Program-made: the position numbers and the translations under genes | Shown here: positions 32,604 through 40,559 of the stretch, one piece after another | Layout of the letters: the number at the start of each line of letters is the position of its first letter | Position numbering within the stretch: the first letter of the stretch is position 1 | The notes under the pieces: generated by a model | What the model was told of the DNA's origin: nothing | The model's database searches: none | Seen by the model: the letters and a program-made list of their open reading frames with translations, nothing else | Origin: Rhodococcus pseudokoreensis | GTDB lineage: Bacteria > Actinomycetota > Actinomycetes > Mycobacteriales > Mycobacteriaceae | Assembly (NCBI RefSeq): GCF_017068395.1 | Contig: NZ_CP070619.1 | Location: forward strand, 6,076,001 to 6,140,000 | DNA length: 64,000 nt | Direction of reading: 5' to 3'

Positions 32604-33851
32604 GTGACAAGTCTTGCCCGCGGCGAGAACATCGAGATCGTCTGCTCGCCGACCAGCGTCGCGGTCGCGGGCGCCCGCCGAGGCGAGGTCGACCTGATGG
32701 TCTTCCAACTCGGCGCGAACGGACGGGTGCGGTCCGACGAGGACTTCGTCTTCTTCAACAACCCCAGTTCGCCCGAGGGGGCCGTGCGGTTGGCAGCGGC
32801 AGACGGCGTCGACATCGATCTCGCGGCGGTGCCCGCCGACGTCGACAAGCTCAGCATCGCCGTCGCTCTCGACGACTCGGTGCCCGGCAGTCTCGCCGAT
32901 CGCGTCGGACTGGGCGTGGTGATCGAGAACTCCCGGGCGTCGCTGGGGGCGGACGCGTCCGGGCTGAGCACCGAGCGTGCCGCCGTCCTCGTCGAGGTGT
33001 ATCGCCGTGGTGCGGGGTGGAAGGTGCGCAACGTCTCGGCCGGGTGGGACGGCGGGCTGGCTGTCCTCGTCACCGAGCACGGCGTGGACGTGACGGATTC
33101 CGCGTCCGCCGACGATGTTGCCGTGCGGACCGTGCCGGACGAGCTGGGTCTGACGTTCGAGAAGCGGCAGAAGCTCGACCTGCGCAAGCGTGAAGTCGCG
33201 AAGGTGTTGCTGCACAAGGGTGCAGGCGAGACGCGCGCCCGGGTGGTTCTGGTGATCGACAAGACGGGCAGCATGCGGCGCCAGTATTCGACGCGGGCGA
33301 TCAACCGGGTGGTCGAGCGGATGGTGCCGGTGGCCACGCAGATCGACGACGACGGTCGCCTCGAACCGTATCTCTACGCCAAGAACTTCGCTCGCCTGCC
33401 CGACATCGCCGTACACGAGGTCGACAGTTGGTGCGACACGTTCCTGCATCTCGGCGGTGTCCACGGCGGAATCGACTACAAGGCGATCGGCGGCTACAAC
33501 GACGAACTGCCGATCATGACCGACATCATCTCCAGCCTGCCGCCGCGGGGCGGGACCCCCACCCTCGTGCTGTTCTTCACCGACGGCGGATTCCAGCAGC
33601 GCGGCAAGATCAGCGAACTCATGCGTCGCGCCTCGAGTCTGCCCGCGTTCTGGCAGTTCGTCGGAATCGGCCGCGCCGACTACGGACTGCTCGAGAAACT
33701 CGACACCCTCGACGGGCGAACCCTCGACAACGCCGGGTTTTTCGCCGTCGACGACATCGACAAGATCGACGACGCCGAACTGTACCGCCGCCTGCTCAGC
33801 GAGTTCCCCGACTGGCTGCGCGCCGCGAAGTCGGCGGGTGTGGTCGGTTGA
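32604..33851 (+). CDS. TerF-like protein: TerD domain plus von Willebrand A domain
   Basis: 415 aa, GTG start 7 bp after the previous stop. The TerD domain (1-165) keeps 'SDEDFVFFNNPSSPEGA' and 'WKVRNVSAGWDGGL' with weak metal loops. The vWA domain (about 210-410) has MIDAS motif 'VVLVIDKTGSM' (Asp219-x-Thr-x-Ser form), a later Thr in 'PPRGGTPTLVLFFTDGG' and the Asp of 'FTDGG'. It matches TerF and TerY-type adaptors that bridge TerD complexes through metal-dependent contacts. Last gene of the 9.8-kb operon; convergent with the ABC1 kinase 6 bp away. Confidence 0.9.
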   Translation: MTSLARGENIEIVCSPTSVAVAGARRGEVDLMVFQLGANGRVRSDEDFVFFNNPSSPEGAVRLAAADGVDIDLAAVPADVDKLSIAVALDDSVPGSLADRVGLGVVIENSRASLGADASGLSTERAAVLVEVYRRGAGWKVRNVSAGWDGGLAVLVTEHGVDVTDSASADDVAVRTVPDELGLTFEKRQKLDLRKREVAKVLLHKGAGETRARVVLVIDKTGSMRRQYSTRAINRVVERMVPVATQIDDDGRLEPYLYAKNFARLPDIAVHEVDSWCDTFLHLGGVHGGIDYKAIGGYNDELPIMTDIISSLPPRGGTPTLVLFFTDGGFQQRGKISELMRRASSLPAFWQFVGIGRADYGLLEKLDTLDGRTLDNAGFFAVDDIDKIDDAELYRRLLSEFPDWLRAAKSAGVVG

Positions 33852-33857
33852 CGTGAG

Positions 33858-35264
33858 TCACTCGTCGGGTAGTTCCACCCCGAGTTCGCGGGCCTTCGCG
33901 GCGACGGCGTCGGGGAAGACGTTGCGGAACAGGAACAGGTCCTGTCCGATCACCCAGCCGGGCGCGAGTTCGGTGGCGTAGCGCTCGAAGTAGCCGAGTT
34001 GCTTCCCGAACAGGACGAGTTCCTCCGGGCTGGCGACGCCCCAGTTCTTGCCGATGCCGATGAGGGCCATGATGAGTTCGCTGAGCCGCAGCTCACCGAG
34101 GTCCCGGCCAAGTAGGGGCGCGAGGGCGGCCGCCACCTGAAGGCCGATCTCGTCGTCGGTGGCGTCGTTGTCCTGCGCGTAGCCGAGGTTGCGGATTCCG
34201 CGCGCCATGCGGGCGAAGTCGCCGTCGATCAGCGTCGCGTAGAACATGTCGCGCAGGATCTGACGCCACGATTCGGGGAGCTCACCGACGATGCCGAAGT
34301 CGAGCATCGCGATGCGCCCGTCGTCGAGGACCCACAGGTTTCCGGCGTGCACGTCGCCGTGGAACGGGCCGTGCAGGATGACGGACTCGATCCACACCTT
34401 GACGCCGCGGCGGATCAGCATGCGGGTGTCCATGTGGACGAGGTCGGGGAACCGGTCGAGCGGCAGCCCGTACATGCGTTCCATGCAGATGACGTGCGGA
34501 CCGCAGTAGTCCCAGTACACCTCCGGGGTGGTGACACCCTTGTTGTCGCCGAACGCGCCGATGTTCGTCCTGAACCGGGTCTGCCGGTCGGCCTCCACGG
34601 CGCTGTTGAGTTCGGTCATCGTGGCCGCGTGGAGATCGCGGATGATGGCGGTGGCGTTGGCGATGCGGAAGAACTCGAAGAGTTTCTCGAGGATCCGCGC
34701 ACCCCAGTACGCGGTGCGCAGGTCCACCACCATGCGGCGGAAGATGTCGGGGCGCTGCACCTTGATGACGGCTTCCCGGCCGTCGGGGAGCACGCAGCCG
34801 TGGACCTGTGCGACGGAAGCGGCGGCGAAGGGGACGTCGTCGAACGACGCGAACAGCGCGTCGACGGGATGTCCCAGATCTGCCTCGATCACCCGGCGGG
34901 CCTCCTGCGCGGGTACCGGCGGCACGTCGTCGAGGCATCGCAGGCAGGCGTTGGCCAGCGGGGCGGGGAACACGCCGGATGACGACGCCATCAGCTGCCC
35001 GACCTTCACGAACGTCGGGCCGAGCACCTCGAAACCGTTGACCAGGCCCTCCGACGCCGCGTCCGCGAGAGTGCGGCCGCGACGCCGGACGGGCCAGGTG
35101 ACGAGCGCGAGCAGTGTGTAAGCGACGACGACCACGCCGATGACCAGCGCCCGCCACAACTCCGCCGCGCGGAACCGGTCGAGTCTCGCGGAATGCACGG
35201 TCAGGGCTGCAGGTGGCGGCCCCGAAGCGTATGGGCCGACCGGACGTGGCGTTGGCTCGTGCAC
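33858..35264 (-). CDS. ABC1/UbiB (AarF)-family atypical kinase
   Basis: 468 aa, GTG start with AGGA close upstream. One N-terminal membrane helix (about 40-57, 'ALVIGVVVVAYTLLALVTW') is followed by the UbiB kinase core: 'PTFVKVGQLMASSSG' (KxGQ motif), the Ala-rich loop 'FAAASVAQVHG', Lys in 'AVIKVQRP', catalytic 'HGDVHAGNLWVLDDG' and metal 'LDFG'. Such proteins support lipid/quinone metabolism in other bacteria; in rhodococci, which use menaquinone, the target is unknown. Stands alone between the ter operon and an LLM oxidoreductase gene. Confidence 0.9.
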   Translation of the reverse strand: MHEPTPRPVGPYASGPPPAALTVHSARLDRFRAAELWRALVIGVVVVAYTLLALVTWPVRRRGRTLADAASEGLVNGFEVLGPTFVKVGQLMASSSGVFPAPLANACLRCLDDVPPVPAQEARRVIEADLGHPVDALFASFDDVPFAAASVAQVHGCVLPDGREAVIKVQRPDIFRRMVVDLRTAYWGARILEKLFEFFRIANATAIIRDLHAATMTELNSAVEADRQTRFRTNIGAFGDNKGVTTPEVYWDYCGPHVICMERMYGLPLDRFPDLVHMDTRMLIRRGVKVWIESVILHGPFHGDVHAGNLWVLDDGRIAMLDFGIVGELPESWRQILRDMFYATLIDGDFARMARGIRNLGYAQDNDATDDEIGLQVAAALAPLLGRDLGELRLSELIMALIGIGKNWGVASPEELVLFGKQLGYFERYATELAPGWVIGQDLFLFRNVFPDAVAAKARELGVELPDE

Positions 35265-35381
35265 AGTTCCTACCTTGCGTTCAGTCCTGCCTGCCGTTCA
35301 GAAGGGGACCATACCCCGACCGTTTCGGCGAACGCCTTTCAGTATGCGGTACCCGCCATCACACTATTTCGTTAGCAGAAC

Positions 35382-36236
35382 TCAGAGTCCCAGTGCGCCC
35401 GCGAGTTCCCGCAGGGCAGGGATGGGATCGTCGCCGGCGGGCAGGACCTGGATCGCGACGTGATCGGCGCCCGCGTCCAGATGTTCGCGGAGGCGGCCCG
35501 CGATGTAGGGGGCGTCGCCGTGGGCGGCGAGGGCGTCGATCAGCTCGTCGCTGCCGCCGTTCGCGATCTGCTCGTCGGTGTACCCGAGCCGCTTCAGATT
35601 GTTGACGTAGTTGCGCAGGTGCAGGTACGGATTCTCGACCGCTGCGCGTCCGACGGGGCGAGCCCGTTCCGGATCGGTGTCCAGCACGACCTTCTGCTCC
35701 GGTGCGATCACCGGCTCGGGGCCGAGCAGCTCACGCGCTTCCCGGGTGTGCTGCGGAGTGGTCAGGTAGGGGTGGGCGCCTGCGGCACGGGCCGCCGACA
35801 GTTCGAGCACCTTCGGGCCGAGCGCGGCGAGGACGCGTCGCCCCGCGGGGACCCCGGCGGCGTCGAGAACGTCGAGGTACTCCACGAGCGCGGCGTACGG
35901 CTTGTTGTAGTTGAGGCCGGGTTGTTCGGGATGCCCGACGCCGATGCCGAGGAGGAAGCGCCCCGGATGACGGGCCTCGAGCCGGTGGAAGGAGGTCGCG
36001 ATCTCGTCGGCGGGTGCGGTCCAGATGTTCACGATGCCGGTCGCGACGGTGATGGTGGACGTCGCGTCGAGCAGGCGCTCGGCGACGTCGAGGTCGGCAG
36101 GCGGCGAACCGCCGATCCAGATCGCGCCGTAACCTGCCGATTCGATCGCGGCACCCACGTCGGGTGCCAATCCGCCGGCGTGACGCCAGACGCCGAACTG
36201 TCCGAGCTGCGGGGTTTCTCCTGTGGTCTCCGTCAT
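35382..36236 (-). CDS. LLM-class F420-dependent oxidoreductase
   Basis: 284 aa. Luciferase-like TIM barrel with 'GQFGVWRHAGGLAPDVGAA' at the start, 'TITVATGIVNIWTAPADEIA' (strand 3 region) and 'RHPGRFLLGIGVGHPEQ', a G-x-G-x-x-H pattern typical of mycobacterial/rhodococcal F420 oxidoreductases of the TIGR03620 type. The ATG at 36236 gives a natural first strand after a short tail. Cofactor F420 is inferred from subfamily resemblance; substrate unknown. Upstream on the same strand is a frameshifted membrane gene. Confidence 0.85.
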   Translation of the reverse strand: MTETTGETPQLGQFGVWRHAGGLAPDVGAAIESAGYGAIWIGGSPPADLDVAERLLDATSTITVATGIVNIWTAPADEIATSFHRLEARHPGRFLLGIGVGHPEQPGLNYNKPYAALVEYLDVLDAAGVPAGRRVLAALGPKVLELSAARAAGAHPYLTTPQHTREARELLGPEPVIAPEQKVVLDTDPERARPVGRAAVENPYLHLRNYVNNLKRLGYTDEQIANGGSDELIDALAAHGDAPYIAGRLREHLDAGADHVAIQVLPAGDDPIPALRELAGALGL

Positions 36237-36277
36237 GTGGCGTGCAACCTTCCCTCGCGGACATTCATTCCGGCATC

Positions 36278-36660
36278 TCAGATCTGGTGGAGCCACGACC
36301 GGAACAGCAGCGCGCCGGCGACGGCGAGGATCACCGCGACCGGCACGACCCACACGGGACCGCCGTCGCCGAGCAGGCGCCGGGTGAGTCCGGTCTGCAG
36401 CACCGCGATGCCCCGCAGGATCCACACGGCGACCGGCACGAGCAGCAGACCGAGCACGAGATGCACCAGCCAGGCGCGGGCGAGCGTCGGGCCACCCCAG
36501 CTGTACGCGTAGGAGTCGTCGGTGATCAGCCCGTAGAACAGCCCGCGGCGCCGAGTGCGGCGAGGCCGGCGGGAAAGGCCCTCAGCGCGAACAGGGCACG
36601 GCGAGCGGAGTCGGTGGTGAACGGATTCACCGTCGTCGAGTAGGTCTGGTCGGCAGACAT
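36278..36660 (-). pseudogene. Small membrane protein gene broken by a one-base frameshift
   Basis: The ATG at 36660 opens a frame reading 'MSADQTYSTTVNPFTTDSA...ALGAAG' for 40 codons, then runs into a stop four codons later. The other frame continues without a break as 'LFYGLITDDSYAYSWGGPTL...' to a stop at 36278, with three hydrophobic segments. Adding one C at about 36540/36541 (GCGGGC|TGTTC) restores a 127-aa membrane protein in a single frame. The total of 383 nt, one short of 128 codons, agrees. Either a real recent mutation or a sequencing error. Intact function unknown. Confidence 0.7.
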
Positions 36661-36739
36661 GGCTCGACGGTATCGGCCGACTCCGCGGCCGCACATCATC
36701 CTGCAGAACGATATTCGCCGCCGCAGGCAGTGGGGTCGA

Positions 36740-37060
36740 TCAGCTGCCGGGCGCCCGATATTCGGCGTCGCGGCGAACTGCGTCGTCCACCTGCTCCGGT
36801 GTCAGCAGCACCACCGATTCCGACCGTGCCGCCCCGGAGGCGGCGGTGCGGATGCCGAGCGCGGCGGCGGCCACGTCGTCGGGCACGTCACCGATCACGA
36901 ACAGATCCCGGCCACCCAGTGCGAAGTAGCAGGATTCGACTGTGCCCCCGACGCTTTCGACCATCTGGGTGATCGCGTCGCGTCGTGCGGTGCCGCCTTC
37001 GCTGAGCAGTCCTTTCGCGCCTTCGGGTGAGTACGTGACCTGCCAGAGGTATCTCGGCAT
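36740..37060 (-). CDS. GYD-domain protein, 106 aa
   Basis: Small soluble ferredoxin-like (dimeric alpha-beta barrel) protein. The GYD family pattern is seen: 'YLWQVTYSPEGAKGLL' at the start, 'QMVESVGGTVESCYFALGG', and 'DLFVIGDVPDDVAAAAL', where other members have the G-Y-D/R-Y-D turn. The family is widespread in actinobacteria with no fixed function; roles as small-ligand or stress-induced proteins are speculative. GGAGG lies just before the ATG. Divergent from the DUF72 gene at 37143. Confidence 0.82.
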   Translation of the reverse strand: MPRYLWQVTYSPEGAKGLLSEGGTARRDAITQMVESVGGTVESCYFALGGRDLFVIGDVPDDVAAAALGIRTAASGAARSESVVLLTPEQVDDAVRRDAEYRAPGS

Positions 37061-37142
37061 CGGTGCCTCCTCGATTGTGGGGTCTTCTCATGGTTCTCCC
37101 GGGACGGGCCACATGCAATAGGTTCCGCGCTAGGGTCGGGAG

Positions 37143-37958
37143 ATGGCGCAGGCCCGCGTAGGTATTTCCGGCTGGACGTATCCCGGGTGGCGCGGCGACT
37201 TCTACCCCGACGGGCTGGCGCATCGCAGGGAGTTGGCCTACGCCGCGGGGCGTTTGACGTCCATCGAGATCAACGGATCCTTCTATGCTTTGCAGCGGCC
37301 GACGAGTTATGCGAAGTGGCGCGACGAGACCCCCGACGATTTCGTGTTCGCCGTCAAGGGCGGTCGCTACATCACGCACATGAAGCGGCTCGTCGGTGTC
37401 GAGGCGGCGCTGGCGAACTTCCTCGCGTCCGGGGTGCTCGCGCTGGGCCCCAAGCTCGGACCGCTGCTGTGGCAACTGCCCCCGACGCTCGCCTTCGATT
37501 CGACGAGTCTCGCAGCGTTCCTCGACCAGTTGCCGCGGACGACCGCCGAGGCCGTGGCGCTCGCAGCGCGCCACGACGACAAGCTCACCGACGACCGGAC
37601 GTGGACCGAAACCGACGCCGACCGCCCCGTCCGTCACGCGCTTGAGGTTCGCCACCACAGCTTCGAGGCGGAGGAGGCGAAGAAGTTGCTCCGCGCGCAC
37701 GACGTCGCGTTCGTCGTCGCCGACACCGCGGGCCGGTATCCGTTCGTGGAGGCGGTCACGAGCGATTTCGTCTACCTGCGGTTGCACGGGGACAAGGAAC
37801 TGTATGCGAGCGGCTACACCGACGAGGCCCTCGACGAGTGGGCGCGCAAGATCGAGCGGTGGCGCGGGCAGGGGCTCGACTGCTTCGCCTACTTCGACAA
37901 CGACATGAAGGGGTACGCCCCGTTCGACGCGCTGCGGCTGATCGAGCGGCTGCGCTGA
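37143..37958 (+). CDS. DUF72 family TIM-barrel protein (YecE-like)
   Basis: 271 aa, usual DUF72 length. Signature residues: 'GISGWTYPGWRGDFYPDGLA' at the N-terminus, 'SIEINGSFYALQRPTSYAKW', 'FVFAVKGGRYITHMKRL', 'VFVVADTAG' and 'DFVYLRLHG', ending 'DCFAYFDNDMKGYAPFDALRL'. The fold is a TIM barrel related to xylose-isomerase-like enzymes; activity unknown, although a nucleic acid-linked role has been suggested for relatives. Single gene with its own start signal, followed 61 bp later by a hypothetical gene. Confidence 0.88.
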   Translation: MAQARVGISGWTYPGWRGDFYPDGLAHRRELAYAAGRLTSIEINGSFYALQRPTSYAKWRDETPDDFVFAVKGGRYITHMKRLVGVEAALANFLASGVLALGPKLGPLLWQLPPTLAFDSTSLAAFLDQLPRTTAEAVALAARHDDKLTDDRTWTETDADRPVRHALEVRHHSFEAEEAKKLLRAHDVAFVVADTAGRYPFVEAVTSDFVYLRLHGDKELYASGYTDEALDEWARKIERWRGQGLDCFAYFDNDMKGYAPFDALRLIERLR

Positions 37959-38019
37959 GTGTCGGTGCCCCATGATTCAGTAGCCTCGGTTCGACGGATA
38001 CGAGAAGAGGATCTACCGG

Positions 38020-38493
38020 ATGTGGCCCACTCACTGGCCTGCTGTTGCGCGTGACATCGCCGAAGCGCTGGACGTCGCGATCGTCGCGGCACGGGCGTCG
38101 GATGCGGCGGCGCTGACCGAGGCGACCGAAGACCTGGCTGCCCTGCCCGCGGAGCAGGTCGGCGCGGTGCTGGCCGGGGTGGTCCGGGAACTCCTCGAGA
38201 CGCTGCACCCGGACGGACTGACGGGGGAGGACGTGCAGGACGTGCTCACCCGGTGCGCGCGGGCGGCGGCGCTCTGGTTGCCTGCCGTGAACGTCGACTC
38301 CCTGGTCACCGTGCTGACCGGCGCGCTCGGTGTGGCCGATGTCGAGGAGAACCCGCGCAGGCCCGAGCACGCCGTCGAGGCCGCGATCCTGGTGATCGCC
38401 GACCTTCTGAGCGCAGCGGAGGTGCCCGCAGACGGCTACGTCCGCCGGGCGCTCGACGAGATCGCGCGCGCCGAAACCGTGGAGATGCCCTGA
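38020..38493 (+). CDS. Hypothetical helical protein, 157 aa
   Basis: Not recognised. Acidic, soluble and helical throughout: 'WPAVARDIAEALDVAIVAAR', 'EQVGAVLAGVVRELLETL', 'VEAAILVIADLLSAA'. No membrane helix (the hydrophobic stretches are amphipathic) and no catalytic motif. GAAGAGGA at about 38004 precedes the ATG. Ends 4 bp from the stop of the convergent ArsR gene. Confidence 0.65.
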   Translation: MWPTHWPAVARDIAEALDVAIVAARASDAAALTEATEDLAALPAEQVGAVLAGVVRELLETLHPDGLTGEDVQDVLTRCARAAALWLPAVNVDSLVTVLTGALGVADVEENPRRPEHAVEAAILVIADLLSAAEVPADGYVRRALDEIARAETVEMP

Positions 38494-38497
38494 TTCG

Positions 38498-38815
38498 TCA
38501 GAGTTCGGTGCGGATGTGGTCGGCGAGCCGACCGATCCGCTCCTCGTTGCGGCGGTAGTGGGTCCACTGGCCGATCCGATGGCTGGTGACCAGGCCGGCG
38601 CTCTGTAGGGCGGCCATGTACTGCGACGCCGTCGACTGGGAGACCTCGGCCCTCGCCTGAATGTGCTTCAGGCATACGCCCACTTCTTCGGCGGGTTCGA
38701 GTTGTGGGGGAAAGCTGTCCGGGTCCTTCAGCCACTGCAGGATCCGCACGCGGGTGGGGTTCGACAGCGCCTTGAAGACGAGGGCGAGGTCGTCGGGGTC
38801 CGGAAGTTCGCTCAC
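38498..38815 (-). CDS. ArsR-family winged-helix repressor
   Basis: 105 aa, GTG start. Winged-helix core: 'VFKALSNPTRVRILQWL' (helix 1-2), recognition region 'AEVSQSTASQYMAALQSAGL' and wing 'RIGQWTHYRR'. One Cys in 'EEVGVCLKHIQA' before the recognition helix could sense metal or redox state, but there is no C-x-C pair as in ArsR proper. Divergent from the SDR gene; two matching palindromes lie between them, so it likely represses both itself and the SDR. Confidence 0.9.
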   Translation of the reverse strand: MSELPDPDDLALVFKALSNPTRVRILQWLKDPDSFPPQLEPAEEVGVCLKHIQARAEVSQSTASQYMAALQSAGLVTSHRIGQWTHYRRNEERIGRLADHIRTEL

Positions 38816-38834
38816 GAAAACCAGCGTACCGCTA

Positions 38835-38888
38835 TATCGCGATTTTCCGATATGTATGCTTCACTCGACGTATCGCAATTTCGCGATA
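38835..38888. promoter_or_regulatory. Paired ArsR operator sites between regulator and SDR gene
   Basis: Two 18-bp palindromes of the same design: TATCGCGATTTTCCGATA (38835-38852) and TATCGCAATTTCGCGATA (38871-38888), each with TATCG/CGATA arms and an AT-rich centre, 36 bp apart start to start. The pair is also globally symmetric, since the outer TATATCGCGA (38833-38842) is the complement of TCGCGATATA (38881-38890). Site 1 is 20 bp from the ArsR start; site 2 is 18 bp from the SDR start. This strongly suggests autoregulated divergent repression. Confidence 0.75.
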
Positions 38889-38906
38889 TACCGATAGGGG
38901 CGAGTG

Positions 38907-39962
38907 ATGGCGAAGCGCAGAGTGGCAGTGGTCGTCGGTGCGCGTGGTGTGATCGGCGGCAATCTGATCGACCACCTCGAGGCGACCGGGGAGTGGGACG
39001 TCATCGGACTGTCCCGCCGCGGCGGGACCGACACCGACCGGGTGCGGCACATCGCGGTCGACCTGCTCGACGCGCGCGACGCCGCCGACAAGCTGGGCGA
39101 ACTGCGCGAGGCGACGCACATCTTCTACGCCGCCTACCAGGACCGTCCGTCGTGGGCGGAACTCGTCGCTCCCAACGTCGCGATGCTCGTCAACACGGTG
39201 AACGCGCTAGAACCGGTGGCCGCCGGGCTCGAGCACGTCAGCCTGATGCAGGGGTACAAGGTCTACGGCGCCCACCTCGGACCGTTCAAGACGCCGGCGC
39301 GGGAGAGCGACCCGCCGCACATGCCGCCCGAATTCAACGTCGATCAGCAGCAGTTCCTCGAGGACCGTCAGCGCGGCAAGCGCTGGACGTGGTCCGCGAT
39401 CCGACCCTCGGTCGTGTGCGGATTCGCGCTCGGGAACCCGATGAATCTCGCGCTCGTGATCGCCGTCTACGCCACGATGTCGAAGGAACTCGGAGTGCCG
39501 CTGCGCTTTCCGGGCAAGCCCGGCGCCTACACGAGTCTGATCGAGATGACCGACGCGGGACTGCTGGCCGAGGCGACGGTCTGGGCCGCCACCACCCCCG
39601 AGTGCGCCAACCAGGCGTTCAACGTCAACAACGGCGACCTGTTCCGCTGGGACGAGATGCTGCCGAAGATCGCCGACTTCTTCGAACTGGACGTTGCGCC
39701 GCCGCTGCCGATGTCGATGGACGTCGTCATGGCCGACAAGGAACCGGTGTGGAACGACCTCGTCGCGAAGCACGGACTGGCGCCGACGCCGTACTCGGAC
39801 GTCTCGTCGTGGGCGTTCGGCGACTTCGTCTTCGGCTGGGACTACGACGTCATCGCCGACGGGTCGAAGGCGCGCAGGTTCGGTTTCCACCGTCACGTCG
39901 AGACCGAGCAGATGTTCCTCGACATCTTCCGCGACCTTCGGGCGCGGAGGATCATTCCCTGA
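38907..39962 (+). CDS. Atypical short-chain dehydrogenase/reductase (PRISE-like, progesterone 5-beta-reductase type)
   Basis: 351 aa. N-terminal nucleotide loop 'VVVGARGVIGGNLIDHL' (a variant of G-x-x-G-x-x-G), then 'ATHIFYAAYQDRPSWAELV'. The catalytic region 'SLMQGYKVYGAHLGPFKTPA' has a Y-K-x-Y-G motif in place of Y-x-x-x-K, and 'WSAIRPSVVCGFALGNPMN' follows. This layout matches the PRISE/VEP1 group of enone reductases that reduce alpha,beta-unsaturated carbonyls with NADPH. The ATG at 38907 is preferred over an overlapping GTG at 38904 because AGGGG at 38896-38900 is well spaced from it. Repressed, by inference, by the divergent ArsR protein, which may sense the substrate. Confidence 0.83.
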   Translation: MAKRRVAVVVGARGVIGGNLIDHLEATGEWDVIGLSRRGGTDTDRVRHIAVDLLDARDAADKLGELREATHIFYAAYQDRPSWAELVAPNVAMLVNTVNALEPVAAGLEHVSLMQGYKVYGAHLGPFKTPARESDPPHMPPEFNVDQQQFLEDRQRGKRWTWSAIRPSVVCGFALGNPMNLALVIAVYATMSKELGVPLRFPGKPGAYTSLIEMTDAGLLAEATVWAATTPECANQAFNVNNGDLFRWDEMLPKIADFFELDVAPPLPMSMDVVMADKEPVWNDLVAKHGLAPTPYSDVSSWAFGDFVFGWDYDVIADGSKARRFGFHRHVETEQMFLDIFRDLRARRIIP

Positions 39963-39968
39963 CCTGAG

Positions 39969-40484
39969 CTACGGGCGCAGCCCGGATTCGACGTTGGCGG
40001 CGATCCGCCGGAGCAGCCCCGCCAGCACCGCGCATTCGTCCTCGTCCAATCCCTCGAGGAATTGCCGGTCGCGTTCGACCCGCTGCGGGAATTCGGTGTC
40101 GACGAGGGCGCGTCCGGCCTCGGTCAGATGCAGCAGCACGACGCGGCCGTCCCGTTCGAAGGGCAGCCGTTCCACCAGTCCCAGCCGGCCCAGGCGGTCG
40201 ACGTGCTTGGTGGTGGAGGCGCCGCTGAGCATGGTCACGGCGGTGACCTCGCTGGCTCGCAGCGGCCGGTCGCTGCGGGCGAGCACGCACAGGACGTCGA
40301 ACTCGGCGCGCGAGACCCCGCTCGCGTCGAGGGCGCGGTCGAGTTGCTGCAGGGCCTGGGATCCGATCCGGGTGATGCGACCCATCACCTCGATCGGGGA
40401 CGTGTCCACGTCGGGATGGGTCTCCGCCCATTCGCGTCGTACGCGATCGGTGAAATCCTCATCCGGACGTGGGGCAGGGCTCAT
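39969..40484 (-). CDS. MarR-family transcriptional regulator
   Basis: About 171 aa from the ATG at 40484; ATGs at 40493 and 40511 are also possible. MarR winged helix: 'GVSRAEFDVLCVLARSDRPL', recognition region 'SEVTAVTMLSGASTTKHVDR' and wing 'LPFERDGRVVLLHLTEAGR'. The N-terminal helices form the dimer. Divergent from a FUSC-type exporter gene, with palindromes in the 75-bp gap that overlap the expected promoter; MarR repression of an efflux gene is the usual arrangement. The ligand is likely an aromatic acid or similar exporter substrate, which is inference. Confidence 0.88.
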   Translation of the reverse strand: MSPAPRPDEDFTDRVRREWAETHPDVDTSPIEVMGRITRIGSQALQQLDRALDASGVSRAEFDVLCVLARSDRPLRASEVTAVTMLSGASTTKHVDRLGRLGLVERLPFERDGRVVLLHLTEAGRALVDTEFPQRVERDRQFLEGLDEDECAVLAGLLRRIAANVESGLRP

Positions 40485-40513
40485 GAAAACCATCGTAGCG
40501 ATCAACTTCACAC

Positions 40514-40542
40514 TATTTCACAACTATTTTACTAGTGAAATA
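40514..40542. promoter_or_regulatory. MarR operator palindromes
   Basis: TATTTTACTAGTGAAATA (40525-40542) is an 18-bp palindrome with 8 of 9 pairs matching and ACTAGT in the centre. An overlapping pair TATTTCAC (40514-40521) and GTGAAATA (40535-40542) is exactly complementary. The AT-rich tract stands out from the GC-rich surroundings and ends 17 bp before the exporter start. Typical position and size for a MarR dimer site that blocks both divergent promoters. Confidence 0.65.
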
Positions 40543-40559
40543 TACGGTACGCTGAGGTC

